From Corbicula japonica (lineage: Eukaryota; Mollusca; Bivalvia; Venerida; Cyrenidae): a DNA stretch of 64,000 nucleotides. This document shows, piece after piece, positions 23,030 to 36,364 of the stretch. The stretch spans positions 2,235,001 through 2,299,000 of the forward strand of contig JAZAYU010000003.1 of assembly GCA_038501625.1 (NCBI GenBank), read 5' to 3'. The stretch's first letter is position 1. Each line of letters opens with the position of its first letter. Under the pieces are notes generated by a model, which had not been told where the DNA came from, made no database searches, and was given only the letters and a program-made list of their open reading frames with translations. The translations under genes and the position numbers were made by a program.

Positions 23030-24590
23030 AGATCGTTTATCGACAGTCTTACTGTTAGAATATTTACTCGTAAGAATGTTAGGGAAAGCAACAATCGGTC
23101 ATCGTTTCCATATCGATCACTGTTCAATTTGGCGAATAATCAAAATTTATGTAACTTTGTGGCCGCACATTTCATTGTGTAAATAGTGTTTTTATATTTT
23201 TGAGTTTACGTGAACGAAAGAATCATTTTCCTAACTCGTAAACTTCTTTGACACTAGTTCAAACGCATTAGCACCGAGAAATCGACAATTTTGTTCAGGC
23301 ATCGAACGTGAGAAGACTGTACGCAAAGTTGCAACATTTCAGCGAAAGACTGTACGATCAGTCGCGCCTATGTGTGCATCAGATATTGATCTGCCCAACA
23401 ATAACTTACATGCACTTTGTTAATCAGTCGAAACAGATGAGTTAATTTAATTCAAATTATACCTCTAATGATCAAGGTTTTTTAAGTAATTTGGATTTCA
23501 ACATGTGTAGAGCTATGTAAATTGGGCGAATGTAATTATTTGTATAGTATGTAACGAAAGCTGATCTATGTATGTAGTTGTTAAATGAACAAAGTAGCAC
23601 AGTAAAAAGGTCAAAACAATGGCCATTTAAGCTGATATTTTTAACGCAATTCTTCATAAGTTTTACTGCAATGACAGATTACAAATTTTACCTGTTCTGA
23701 TGCTGAAAACTTGTTGTTGTTACTGTTGTTTTTATGGGAAAGGGTCTTGAAGCAATTGAGATGAGTCAGTCATATGGATTTTCAGTAAATACCCTAATTT
23801 TTTCTTCATAAATTGGCGTTTTCAATTTAGGATACTGATCCTGGTATTTTGGCTGGAATAGAAGCGAGGTTTTGCATAGTGTATTTCAATAGCCTGTCTG
23901 TTTCAGCAGCGTTTAGAATTTTGAATTGTCATCATCATGCTAAATTCATCATTAAAATTTTCCGAAATATGTCAGATAGTAACTCTTAAAAATTAATCAA
24001 CATAACATGTGTTAAGATATCTGAAAAAAAAGTTATAAACCTTATTTATGGACGATTCTCTATTCGTGCTAATGAAACATAAGGGACTAATCCTTGTGGT
24101 ACAATGGTATTGTAATAAAAATGTGCGTAAAAATCTTAAACAAGATTTTAAAAGTCAATTAATTCTCTATTTTAATTTGTCAATTATATCACAAAGTATT
24201 AAATAGATAAATGTTAAAAATATCTGAAGATTTAAGTAGACAACTATGCGTACAGACGTTAAATGTTCTTTGTGCAACTAACGATTGTGTACAGTTGCAA
24301 ATATGCGTACAGTCTTGTAACTTTCAGTGGTTGAACGAAAGTGTAAATTTCTCGGAGCTCTGTCGTTGAAGCTCCAACCAAGTAATTTTACGGGGTCGGG
24401 CATTGATTTTATTCTTCGACGAAGCACAAAATTAGAGCAAATACTGGGTACACAATGAAATATATGGACATGAAGTCATATTTTCTTTGATCGTTTGACA
24501 CATTTGGGACTGATCAAGTTGCGAACGATGACTGATTGCAACTGTACCATACGTTCTATCAAGTAAGTATTACCATAGTACGACTATAAA
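23030..24590. repeat. Long diverged inverted repeat
   Basis: About 23030-23360 and 24240-24590 are inverted relative to each other, with recognisable blocks CCGAGAAAT, AAGACTGTACGCA and CAATC.GTCATCGTT, but considerable divergence. Probably an old foldback element of about 1.5 kb. Confidence 0.5.
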
Positions 24591-27028
24591 TAAAAACTTC
24601 GTCAAAGTTATCCTGCTGGCTTAAATGCGGGACTTCTAGACCAATGTGCGAGGTACTTAATACTTAAGATTGAAGACCGTGTCCTAAGACGTCGCTAGTA
24701 TATAACTACCACAGACAAGGCACGCCCCTTGATGAAAGAATATTTCGGGCATAGCAGTGTAAGATGAGGTTCATGACCGCTCAAAATGAACAGCTTAAAA
24801 ACGTCAAATTTTATAACAGTTAAAGGAATCCCGTTTGATAGGTGTGAACAGTACACGAGGCTGCAAGCATCTCTGCTGCCCTCGGCTTCCTTGTTATACC
24901 GGCGTTTAAAGTGACAAACTGACGACTCATCTTCAGTGCAATTTATACTTTTGAAAGGTCACTAGTAAAATTTACAAATTAAGACCAGTATTCATTTAAA
25001 GCTAGCGCCCTGTATGGTTTCAAGTACGGAAACATTATATACCAGCTTCAGCTGAGGGGAGAGTATTCAAACGTAGAAAATAATATGCTGAAAATCTTGC
25101 GAAGCAATTGAAAGACACCTGCTATGGAAAGTGGTACAGCTATCAGTAGAAAAAGGGGTACATTTCTTGGCAATCATGTCATTACAGTGGGGTTATAGTC
25201 GAGTGCTCGACACCCTACTGCACAGCTGCTTCTTCAGACAGGAAAATTTACTTTACTGGACAGGATCCACCATTTGGTCGTTTAGAATGAATAATACCAA
25301 ATAATTTGTTTACAATTTCATAGTGTACTTAGAGCTAATGAGCTGTATGGCTTACTTAAACTGATATTAAAATGTAATGAGAATTTTGATTTAGTGTAAA
25401 ACAACTTCTTCTCTTACCTTTTATTTTTTATTGAAAACAAGCTTTTACAATGTCACCTTGGAAATTTGACAACAAACAAGCGAAACCCAAAAACTGATTA
25501 CAGAACCTACCAATAATAATGGTAGAGGCGTCTCAAAATATCTCAAATGTTTATTATAAGATTCCTTTCAATGTGAATTCTTTAATTACTCACTTATATT
25601 TGTGCAGCATTTTACAAGGTTTCTATAAACTCAGTCACTTTATGACGTTTATTCACAAAATATACATTTTGGAAAGTTCACAACTTCATCCTACATAAAA
25701 AATATTTGAATTGAAAATTCCCGAGCGCATCATTGTGGAGTTGCAGTTTGCATAAAGCTAAATGCACTATGGTCCCTATTATTTCACACTTACAGTTTCA
25801 CTGTATATAAACCGATTGTATCATCTACTGGATATAGCGCACTGATTGTCACAAAAACATAGTAAACAGTTCAAAAATGAGGAGATTTTGTATGTATTGT
25901 AAAGAGAAATCCAATCGACAAATACATGTTCAACAGGCGATTCTCGTAGCACTTGTTTTGTAAAACGTTATTACCTTTTTAATGCAATATACTTTTTAAA
26001 AATCGCTTAAATCACTTACATAAAGTACCGTTTGCACTGTGTATTGTTATCAAATCAGCGTAAATGTTTATGTTTAAACAGGTTTTTAGAGGTATTCTCA
26101 TGCTAGAGATGATAAAACATATCATTTTTATTCTTACAATAATAACAATACCATAGCTGATCAATAAATTATCAAAACATTAGACCAAACATGTATGTAG
26201 CTTCGACCCAGACTGTATCATTTATTGAACATGTTAACTCAATCATTTGTATGCGATTTTTAAAGATGATTTTAGTATATTTTTCGGATTTAAGAACACC
26301 GGCTTGATGTAAAAACATGTATTAAAAGTGCTTCGTACAGAGATATGTGATACGTTATGAAATATAAGGGCCTCGGTGCCTTTATATACTAACTTACTTC
26401 ATTAGTTAACACCCAGGTCGCTCTGAGAACTACAATTTACATTTGGCGATAATTAATGTCGTCCCAAAATGTTTTGAATTTTATAAACATAGTCTGAGGT
26501 ATTTTAAAAGTAATAGTTTCGAAAGTGAAGGTTCACGATTATAAATACGTACGCAGGTAGGCGTGACATACAAATTCTGAGACAAAGCAAGTTATTTAAA
26601 TACTAAGCTGATGATAAACCCTTTACTCAACGTACGACCAATGTAGATCACCGTCAGCTGAAACATCCATGTCATTTGATCGGAGTATACAATGGTCACT
26701 TGTTCTCAGAAATGTTCTAACAAATATAATAGCAAACAGTGTACAGCAAAAAACAACGTACTACATATCCCATGAATAAAGGGTCAAATGGAACTTTAGC
26801 AAAGGAATCAATATCTTGTATTGGTTGACTATCACAAAGGTCTTCCCTTGAGAGTCAGGTATGTTCCCATGCTAATTTCAGTTAAAGAAATTAACGAATT
26901 CGCTTTCTCACATATTCTCATAATACATTTATACCAGCCATTAAAACACTGTTTTGGCAACTGATTTGTGTAAACTATTTGTATGCCAATTTATCAGTTA
27001 CAAAACAGTTTATAGTTTATTTCGAGGT
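24591..27028. other. Unannotated AT-rich stretch
   Basis: No open frame of note, no tandem repeat and no clear inverted ends were seen on either strand. Confidence 0.35.
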
Positions 27029-27089
27029 TTGTATGAAAAATTAAACGGTCGCCCAGCTGCGTTGGGCCTGACAGTTTAATTTTTATACA
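27029..27089. repeat. Short hairpin
   Basis: GTATGAAAAATTAAAC pairs with GTTTAATTTTTATAC, with an inner GCCCA/TGGGC stem. Confidence 0.6.
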
Positions 27090-28135
27090 ATACTATAACC
27101 TATAGTCACTATAGTTGTATCATTCTGTTTTATTATTTTAAAGTTCTTTTTTCGTGTTTTTTTGTACGCCATGATATATTATTACTCCAAATATACCCGA
27201 TTTGTATAGACAATATATGTAAACTAACTCCTCAAATCAGCAAATGCGAATCGCCATAAGTGATACAGATTATTGGAAAATCATTCAACGAAGATCGCAC
27301 TACATACAACATAAATAGGTGTGTTTGCTATAAATGATAGTATGATAATGCTATAGATGATACAGTCATAACGAAACACACCCCTCAAATATTTTAATAG
27401 TTTCCACATTTGTATATACATTTAAAGCAATATTGTAATGTAATCATCTTTATATTAATGTCATAGAGTCATATAACTAGTATGTATTCGTGCACCAGAG
27501 CGTTTATTTGTAGAGAATAACAGTATTTTGATACAATCATGTGGGTCATTTGTCAGACCTCCTTGTGATTAAATGAAATTTTGCAAGTTTTTATCGCTAT
27601 ATATGCGCAAAACAAATGGTATTACAACCAATAAGGACTATACAAAATAGTACGTACTTGTTTTTGTTGAAGTTACCTAAAATGATCCTAATTACCTTTT
27701 CAATTTGTTATTTACGAATTGTTTATATCGCAGCCATGCAATCACCTTACTATATGATACAATCGGTTTATATACAGTGAGTTTATTAATTAAACAGATA
27801 CAGTTTATAAAACAGTGAATGCAATTGATAAATGCATATGCAATGTTAAGTATCGTTGTGACAAATTTTGCTTGCAAAACTATTTACCGTTCTAATTCAG
27901 TCAATATTTCGCAGGTCCCAATATCAATATCGAAAGACAATTTCAGGTGTGGTATCTTTGGTTCAGTTTATTGTAATGGGAATCAATGGTATTAGAAGTG
28001 AGAAAAACAATAACAAATTCACACAGGTAGGATGATTTAATACGTGAACTCTCTATACCTCTATACACTACATCTGATTTAACAGTGTTTTATTGTAACG
28101 CGGTATTGGGTGTCTATAAGCATTGTATTTATTGT

Positions 28136-28170
28136 ATATACTACTCAAAGTTTGCTAAGCACCAAGAATA
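28136..28170 (+). repeat. Single terminal sequence of the 22425 MITE family
   Basis: TATACTACTCAAAGTTTGCT and AAGCACCAAGAAT match the 22425-22639 ends, including the inner bases; no partner end is nearby. Confidence 0.5.
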
Positions 28171-28689
28171 TGTTTGTACAAATCTTCTGCTGTATGCCAC
28201 TTGAGTTTGTAGGCACTTGTCTAGTTGTTTTTAAACAATTAAGTGAAGTAATGGTTTCAGGTTCAAAAAGAATTTGATTGGATGATGTTAAAATTGGTAT
28301 GTCGATAATTGTGAAAACTGTCAGCATAAATGCCTTGAAATATGTCCGTTATTTAGTCATACACGTTCGGTCTTTCAAAAGAAAGTGTAGACTGAGTAGC
28401 CTAACAACATCTGGTACATAACTGCAACGCAAATTAAACACTTACAAGATATTATGTGGACATCGCTATGATGCGTGCTAACTTGTTGCCTAGCAGCCTT
28501 TGAGTAGTTAACTTAAATGTATTTATCCACTCTATTATGGCCATTTCATAAGTATTTTATAAAATCATAACAAATTTAACATGTCATTGATAAAACCTGA
28601 TGTATCTATTCTTTGAAACACGAGGGCCGAACCGCTTACCTAAGATATCAATGCCCCCAAAAACCTAAGTTGTTTCTAAAATAGCTACT

Positions 28690-28990
28690 GTCTCGGTAAG
28701 GTCATTGAATCCCGCCCTTATGCTTTACAAAGCTATAAGCTTTTTATGCTTTATATGTGTGTGTTTTGCCTTAAACATTGTCGGATTGATGGGTGCGTTA
28801 TTTCACCAAGAAAACTTTTACGTGTTTGTACATATAAGAACCGGTTTGGGCAAGTGTAAGGTTGGTGCACTCTAGAACCTGGTTACACCCCCACGAGTCC
28901 TAATTCTCTTTTCTTTTTCATTAATTGTTTGTGATTTCTTATTTGAAATTAATCTTCTCAAAAACACATGCTCTTTTTTAATGATTTTTA
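28690..28990 (-). repeat. Rep-A copy 7, partial and diverged
   Basis: Contains TTGATGGGTGCGTTATTTCA, CACCAAGAAAACTTTTACG, AAGTGTAAGGTTGGTGCAC and TCTAGAACCTGGTTACACCC in family order, reverse orientation. Confidence 0.65.
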
Positions 28991-28999
28991 AAGATGTCC

Positions 29000-29705
29000 C
29001 TGTAGACATACGAGAAATTAAGTCCAGAAATTAAGTCCAGTCCCCTGGTGGCCAGAATTTTAATGAAACATCACAGCTTGAAAGCCATTTACAAAGGTTC
29101 TTCTCAGAGGTGCTGCTGTAAAATATTTTTACTGCTCTGCAGTTTTTGGAAGAAGATTTTAAAATATGTGCTTATTAGCTCAAAAACAGTGGAACTGTCA
29201 TAGTTTGAACAACGTTAGAAGATTCCAAAAACCAGTAAATGTTGGGCCAAATTTGGATAAAGAAGAAGTCAATGCCAGAATGTTGAACGCCACATTTCAA
29301 TAAAATGGATCAATCCAATGGCTTTAACAATTTATTTTACAGATTTTGCTTTATGGCTCTATGGCTAAAATGGTCACTTACAGGTTTTTGTTTCAAAAAA
29401 AACTTTAGAAGAGGAAAGTGTCAGGATACTTTGGTTAAAATATTTCTTGAGTTTTTTGCACATAAGCCCCCAATGCTGAAGAATAATTGACCCCAGGATC
29501 TTAACTTGAATAACTTTTGAAAGATTCATTATATGATACTTCAAGCGAATTTAATAAAAACATATCCAGTAGTTTCAGGTTTCAGAACAGATGTTGATTT
29601 AAGCGAATTGTTGACGGTCGCCAGACAAAGACTGGTCACAATAGCCCACCATGAGCCTCTGGTTCAGATGAGCTCAAATATCTCTTACAATATGTTACAT
29701 TTTCT
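29000..29705. repeat. Diverged repeat resembling an abundant bivalve repeat
   Basis: CCTGGTGGCCAGAATTTT, GCAGTTTTTGGAAGAAGATT and CCCACCATGAGCCTCTGGTT recall, from memory, a widespread bivalve repeat family that gives frequent short open frames. The frames at 29305 and 29533 are therefore not called as genes. Confidence 0.4.
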
Positions 29706-31704
29706 TAAACAATATAATTAAAAATCATATTTTGCAGCTCAGTGTTCTCCCCAGGAATTCAAATGAACGTTGTAGGGTGTGAAAACCGTTAATAACCGAA
29801 GATCAATTTCTAAAAAGCGTTAGATTCGCCGACATCCGTTTATTCAAAATCGTCATGTCCAACAAATTGTATGTTGTTGTTCTTTCATCTTAAATATATA
29901 TTTCAACAGTTAAAGCAAACACGATTTGAGTTATTTTGCCCCCTGATTCGCAAGCGTGTGTGTAACCTTGGAAATTTATCCTAATTAGATGAATCATAGT
30001 TCTATCATTCTTCGTTGATTTCCAGACTACAACTTCAGTAATTTTCAGAATATAATACGCAGTAAGTATACACGATTTACGACTTTTTGCAGAAACTTTA
30101 AAAATAACCAAAAAAAATGCAACACATTTAAAAATGTCCGAAAAAAAATTGATCAGGTTTAGCCGCCAAACATGGTGCAAGCCAAGCCTCCTAAATAATA
30201 CAAATTATTTGACACCTTATTTGAGAAAGATAAGACCAATCATCTAATAGTATGTCAATTCGGAAGTGTCCTCCATACTGTGTTATACTTTTTTCACAAC
30301 ACCACTGACTAACATTTCTTCCAAATACAAACGACAGACGAACACCCTCCTGTTGCTCAATGTGAAACAGAGACATCATGTCAGCATATAAACCAACAGA
30401 TGTTTCGTGAATAAAACTACATTTTGACAAAAGGACGATACCAAATGTTCCTCTTCATCAATAAAGAATGAAAGTTTATCGTATAATAAAATATGATAGC
30501 AATGACAAAATGATACACGCTGTCTTTTGAAATCATCGCAATGTCAGTGTCCTTGATTAATTTTCATTATAAATTCCTGCTAAAATCTATTTGTGATACT
30601 ATAACAATACACCGGTGTAAATGCACACATCAAAATGTTATTTCAAAATGACATTTAATGTTTAGCGCTAACATTCCAAAGACGTCCAGCAAAATTCCTT
30701 CTTAGCATCCTGATGAGAACACTGATTGCTACCCACCTGTGAATTTTATATGCACAATCACACACAAGCATCATAAGACACACGTGAAATAATCGTTAAT
30801 CATGTAAATATTCTAAAATTGACGGAGCAAAACCACATTCACCTCAAAATAAGCAAAAGGTCGTCAATGAGAAACATTAACTGATAATACTATTTGATCT
30901 AGTAATTTTGCTTCACCGCAAACAAATAATGCTATCTAACCTACTCATAAAAACAGTATTTAAGAAACTATACACTTTTACATGAGCGTTTTGACGCTTT
31001 TTATCTGTTCATTTTACTGTTTTGATAAGCGAATTTGTAACATGATATCAAGCAAGTTGAGTGGGTAAGATGTCTTATGATAGGAAATACATAGTTTCAA
31101 CAGACAATTTTTAAATGGATTAAATTTAATCCAAAAAAATTTAAACTGCCGGTTGAGAAACACCCAAACATTATAAATGATATGAATATTTGTAGAGCTG
31201 TATCAGTATTAGATAAAAAAATGTTAAAAAAACAAGTTTGAATTTGCTTACAAAAAGAAATTGTACTGGATATTAAAAGTTTAGATGGTGTCCCTATCAC
31301 AGAAAGGCAAATGATTCTATGTGAAATAAATCTTTTGTGAACTTTGCTTATATGTGAGTCATAAGATTTTTTTAACAAGAGCCAGTCGGAAACGACTGCA
31401 AGCTCGACTATTCGAAAAGTCAGAATTATTAAGCACATTGTAACTGGGCTTCATTTAAACTGGGGAGTGATTCAGGAGCTATGACGCCTCCAACAAACAC
31501 ACATGAACAAAAGTTTTCTTAATCCAAGTTAGGAAATCAATAAATTACACTTAATTTATTCTTGTAGATTTTTGTAGGGTTTACACAACCCGGCCCATAA
31601 ACCCCTGATCCCACACCCATCAACCCACTATCTTTGCTCACCTATAGAGGTGTGGCGTGGTGTAGTACAGTATGATATGCTGGTTGCTGGTGTTGTCATT
31701 GTAG

Positions 31705-32390
31705 GTGTTGTTGTTGGTGGTGGTAGTGTTGGTGTTGTTGGTGGTGGTGGTGTTGGTGTTGTTTGTGGTGGTGGTGTTGGTGTTGTTGGTGGTGGTGGTG
31801 TTGGTGTTGCTGGTGGTGGTGGTGTTGGTGTTGCTGGTGGTGGTGGTGTTGGTGTTGCTGGTGGTGGTGGTGTTGGTGTTGCTGGTGGTGATGGTGTTGG
31901 TGTTGCTGGTGGTGATGGTGTTGGTGTTGCTGGTGGTGATGGTGTTGCTGGTGGTGATGGTGTTGGTGTTGCTGGTGGTGATGGTGTTGGTGTTGCTGGT
32001 GGTGATGGTGTTGGTGTTGCTGGTGGTGATGGTGTTGGTGTTGCTGGTGGTGATGGTGTTGGTGTTGCTGGTGGTGTAGTGTTGGTGTTGCTGGTGGTGA
32101 TGGTGTTGGTGTTGCTGGTGGTGATGGTGTTGGTGTTGCTGGTGGTGATGGTGTTGCTGGTGGTGATGGTGTTGGTGTTGCTGGTGGTGATGGTGTTGGT
32201 GTTGCTGGTGGTGATGGTGTTGGTGTTGGTGTTGGTGATGGTGTTGGTGTTGGTGTTGCTGGTGGTGATGGTGTTGGTGTTGCTGGTGGTGATGGTGTTG
32301 GTGTTGGTGTTGCTGGTGGTGATGGTGTTGGTGTTGCTGGTGGTGATGGTGTTGGTGTTGCTGGTGGTGATGGTGTTGGTGTTGGTGTGT
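31705..32390 (+). repeat. 24-bp minisatellite
   Basis: The unit GTTGGTGTTGCTGGTGGTGA followed by TGGT is repeated, with shorter variants. The first part has GGTGGT in place of GATGGT. Its 3-base periodicity leaves long frames open on both strands (250 and 396 residues), which are low-complexity artefacts. Confidence 0.95.
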
Positions 32391-32796
32391 AGTGTAGTGT
32401 AGTATAGTGTAGTGTAGTGTAGTGTAGTGTAGTGTAGTGTAGTGTAGTGTAGTGTAGTGTAGTGTAGTGTAGTGTAGTGTATTTTAGTATAGTATAGTAT
32501 AGTATAGTATAGTATAGTATAGTATAGTATAGTATAGTATAGTATAGTATAGTATAGTATAGTATAGTATAGTATAGTATAGTATAGTATAGTATAGTAT
32601 AGTATAGTAATAGTATAGTAAAAGTATAGTAATAGTATAGTAATAGTATAGTAATAGTATAGTATAGTAATAATATAGTAATGGTATGGTATGGTATGGT
32701 ATGGTATGGTATGGTATGGTATGGTATGGTATGGTATGGTATGGTATGGTATGGTATGGTATGGTATGGTATGGTATGGTATGGTATGGTATAGTA
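32387..32796 (+). repeat. Three adjoining pentamer satellites
   Basis: (AGTGT)n to about 32485, then (AGTAT)n to about 32610 with a mixed zone of AGTAATAGTAT, then (GGTAT)n from about 32682 to 32796. Neighbouring units differ by one base. Confidence 0.95.
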
Positions 32797-33049
32797 TAGT
32801 TGCATTTAAAAGGGGCATAACTCAAAAAATATTGAAACTGGAGTTATCATTCTTGTTGTCACAGATGGCATTGTTCGTGCTGATGATATATTCCAAGTAT
32901 GAAGTGAATAGGACAAGTACTTTCAAAGTTATAGGCAACATTAAGTTTCAGGTTAAAGTTGGGGACTACCGGACGCCGTCGATGATGATGCTGCCGATGC
33001 CGCCGGACAATAGGATCCCTATGTGTCTACCTGCTATCGCAGGCGACAC

Positions 33050-34410
33050 AATAAAGGTATACAAAGTTTTAAACCTTAATTTTGAAGTCTAAAAAGGGCA
33101 GTAATTTGAAAAAAATCAAAGAGTTATGGTTCTTGGCATACATAGTCAGGGTCATGATGATGAATAAGTTTCAAAGCTATAGTACAAGAAGTATGAAAGT
33201 AACTAGCTTGCACGCAAACTTTAACCTGAAATTATAAGTCAAAAAAGGGGCATAATTTGATTAAAAATGAAAGAAAGAGTTATGGTTCTTGGCATACATA
33301 GTCAGGGTCATGATGGTAAACAAGTGTCTTAAGTTTCAAAGCTATAGTACCAGAAGTATGAAAGTAACTATCTTGCACGCAAACTTTAACCTGAAATTCT
33401 AAGTTGAAAAAGGGCCATAATTTGATTAAAAATGAAAGAAAGAGTTATGGTTCTTGGCACACATAGTCAGGGTCATGATGGTAAACAAGTGTCTTAAGTT
33501 TCAAAGCTATAGTACAAGAAGTATTTAAGTAACTACCTTGCACGCAAACTTTAACCTGAAATTCTCAGTCGAAAAAAGGGCCATAATTTGATTATCATGA
33601 AAGAAAGAGTTATGGTTCTTGGCATAAATAGTCAGGGTCATGATGGTAAACAAGTGTCTTAAGTTTCAAAGCTATAGTAAAAGAAGTATGAAAGTAACTA
33701 GCTTGCACGCAAACTTTAACCTGAAATTCTAAGTCGAAAAAGGGCCATAATTTGTACAAGATGAAAATTAGAGTTATGGTTCTTGGCAGACAAACTTGAA
33801 TTATGATGATGAAGAAGTGTTGAAAGTTTCAAAGCTGTAGTATGAGTAGTATGGAAGTTATGGGTTTGTACAGTAGCTTGCACGCAAACTTTAACCTGAA
33901 ATTCTAAGTCGAAAAAGGGGCATAATTTGATAAAAATGAAAGTTAGAGTTATGGTTCTTGGCATACACACTTGGGATATGATGATTAACAAGTGTTGAAA
34001 GTTTCAAAGCTGTAGTATAAGTAGTATTGAAGTTATGAGTTTGTACAGTAGCTTGCACGCAAACTTTAACCTGAAATTCTAAGTCGAAAAAGGGCCATAA
34101 TTTGATCAAAATGAAAGTTAGAGTTATGGTTCTTGGCATACACACACGGGACATGATGATGAACAAGTGTGCCAAGTTTTAAAGCTGTAGTATAGGTAGT
34201 ATTGAAGTTATGAGTTTGTACAGTAGCTTGCACGCAAACTTTAACCTGAAATTTTAAGTAAAAAAAGGGCCATAATTTGATCAAAATGAAAGTTAGAGTT
34301 ATGGTTCTTGGCAAACACACTCGGGACATGATGATGAACAAGTGTGCCAAGTTTAAAAGCTGTAGCTATAGTAGTTTTTAAGATATAGGTAGGTTGCACG
34401 TAAACTTTAA
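33050..34410 (+). repeat. 165/175-bp tandem array
   Basis: The block GCTTGCACGCAAACTTTAAC recurs with CACG at 33211, 33376, 33541, 33706, 33881, 34056, 34231 and 34397, giving spacings of 165, 165, 165, 175, 175, 175 and 166. The 175-bp form has extra bases around GTTTGTACAGTA. Another unit-like segment lies at 32820-32960. Minus frames of 91-102 residues are shadows of the units. Confidence 0.95.
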
Positions 34411-34462
34411 CCAAAGCGGGACGCCGACGCCGACGGCGCCGCCGACGCCGACGCCGACGCCC
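34411..34462 (+). repeat. GACGCC-rich tract
   Basis: A (GACGCC)n-like GC-rich tract ends the tandem array. A related but diverged tract, GACGCCGTCGATGATGATGC, sits near 32971. Confidence 0.8.
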
Positions 34463-34519
34463 AAGTGAGTACAATAGCTCGACATATTCTTCGAATAGTC
34501 GAGCTAAAAAAGGAAACAT

Positions 34520-36360
34520 AAACATGTAATGTTGTGATTTCGAGAGCACACGCTACCAATACACACACACACACTCTTCAACCTTCACCATTTTATATTA
34601 AAAGTAAATAATGCACAGAACATATAAAAAACTACTAGATAGTGTTTATAAAAGCACAAATTACATATTTGCCTTTAAAATAATTGTGTTAAATGTGTAA
34701 TTATTCAATTCTCAAAATAATGCTATCACTTCGATTCGATTTATATAACTTGTGAACCGAAAATTGGTATGATGCACGAAGAACTGATAACAAAAAGATT
34801 TAGATAACATTTGCACAACTTGCGTTTTGATGTTTTATTTGTATGAATTGCTAATTTTCTTTCATTTTTTTAAATATGAAAAGTATTGGTGAAAATTGAA
34901 TCAAAAACAATAACTAACCTTTGATGCACTTGGTACGATAAAATGTTTCAAAATAATGCAAAATAATGCATTTTTGACATTTTTGTGATTCATATTGTTA
35001 GCTACAGGAAATGTTTGTTTTAAACGTCTTTATTGATGAACTGTGAAAATGATAATCATTAAGAAAAGCCACATACAAAACAAACATCTTCAGGTAGACC
35101 TGCAGGAAAGGCAAAAAAGTTGTCCCACTAAATCGTGGACTATGCATATATTTGTTTTCATTTGACGTCTGCTCGTGATAATACTCTACAAATACCTTCC
35201 CCCATTTCATTTCATTTCAGCAAAATATATGCAAGGATGATAAAAATAAATGTACAACTTGTGAATTTTGAGTGATCGATTAGGTCTATGTATTGTAACG
35301 CATTAAAATCAGTACAATGCATACAATATAGTTTTGTATTTTATATAGAAATGCTAAACGTAGTAGGTATATTGTCCTGAAATTTTGCATGTACACTAAC
35401 AATGTATATATATAATAAACTACAAAATTTTAAACTTGTGAAATAGATACTTTTTATACATGAAACTCAGTCCACGATTTCCTGTGACAACCCTCGTACA
35501 TGTACAAGGTTAAAAATTTAACCACAAAAAATATGACAACGGCAAAACAAACGAAACATTGATAAAACAAACAATACAAGTGGCAAAACCAAAACATATA
35601 AGCTATTGGGGTGTAAAATCCATTAAACTCGCGCATCCTTCCTCCTATCCTATCCAGAGTGAAATACAAATGAATGTACTGACTATAATTTGACACCTAA
35701 CAGTTAATGGAAGCATAGAGTAACAAATAATCACCTAAAATAAAAATATTAATATTAAGAGTGTTAGATTTCAAGTCCATTTTTAAAGCAGTGATAATCG
35801 AAAAACAATTATTTTCTTATAAACCTGCAATTGTGTAGTCTGCTATCAAGTTAGAAAACGTTTTTCGATTTTATTTCTTTATTGTGATTTTTTGGGTATT
35901 TTGTGTTATTCAAATTGCGTAAAAGTATACGCATAAAAGCGTAAAACTACGAAATAATAGTACGTCGTTGAAGGTGATTTATTGATTACCATGCTAATTT
36001 TAATACTCTTAGTTATACTGGCAATTAATAAAAATCTTGTCAGAGTTACAAAAAACATTTATGTAGATACTAAAAACTAATTTGGCAATTCTGATCCAGC
36101 TAAAAGGTAGCTCAGTATGAAAATGGCATAAGTTTGGCTCTCAAGGGATGGGAAAATTGCGAAAATGATGAAAATTTCTAAATTATATTTCAGGAAAACT
36201 AAAAATTGAAAGCCGGATGAAAATGAAGAAATGTATTGATCTTTTAAATGCTCTAATATTACCAGTTGCGCATTAAAACTAAATTGCGTCAAAAATCGTG
36301 TAGTTTTAGATATTTGAGGAAGACACCAATCATGTCTACTTTCTATTTCAAAGGCGTACC
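34520..36360. other. Unannotated AT-rich stretch
   Basis: Only a short AC microsatellite (34561-34574) stands out. The frames of 70-124 residues on the minus strand lack recognisable motifs and codon bias. Confidence 0.35.
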
Positions 36361-36364
36361 CAAA

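Larger units (their letters stand above)
31387..34506. mobile_element. Composite element with inverted ends and internal satellite arrays
   Basis: AGCTCGACTATTCGAA at about 31401 is exactly inverted as TTCGAATAGTCGAGCT at about 34491. Next to the left end is a perfect hairpin, CAGTCG-GAAA-CGACTG; the right end itself folds (AGCTCGAC and GTCGAGCT). Between them lie a 24-bp minisatellite, pentamer arrays and a 165/175-bp tandem array flanked by GACGCC-rich sequence. The layout recalls the Pearl-type and Helitron-like non-autonomous elements described in bivalves (from memory). No transposase is present. Confidence 0.6.

Noticed and set aside
29745..29775. CAGTGTTCTCCCCAGG as a hAT-type element end
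   Set aside because: The matching opposite end was not found in the window, so no element can be drawn.
30191..30430. 79-residue minus-strand frame with non-random-looking sequence
   Set aside because: No splice partners, motif or family could be recognised, so it stays below the reporting threshold.
31628..32818. Open frames of 396, 369 and 250 residues on both strands
   Set aside because: They run through the 24-bp minisatellite and pentamer arrays; the repeat periods leave several frames stop-free, and the residues are pure low complexity.
33716..34549. Four minus-strand frames of 91-102 residues that look paralogous
   Set aside because: They are offset by one tandem unit each and are the same repeat read repeatedly.
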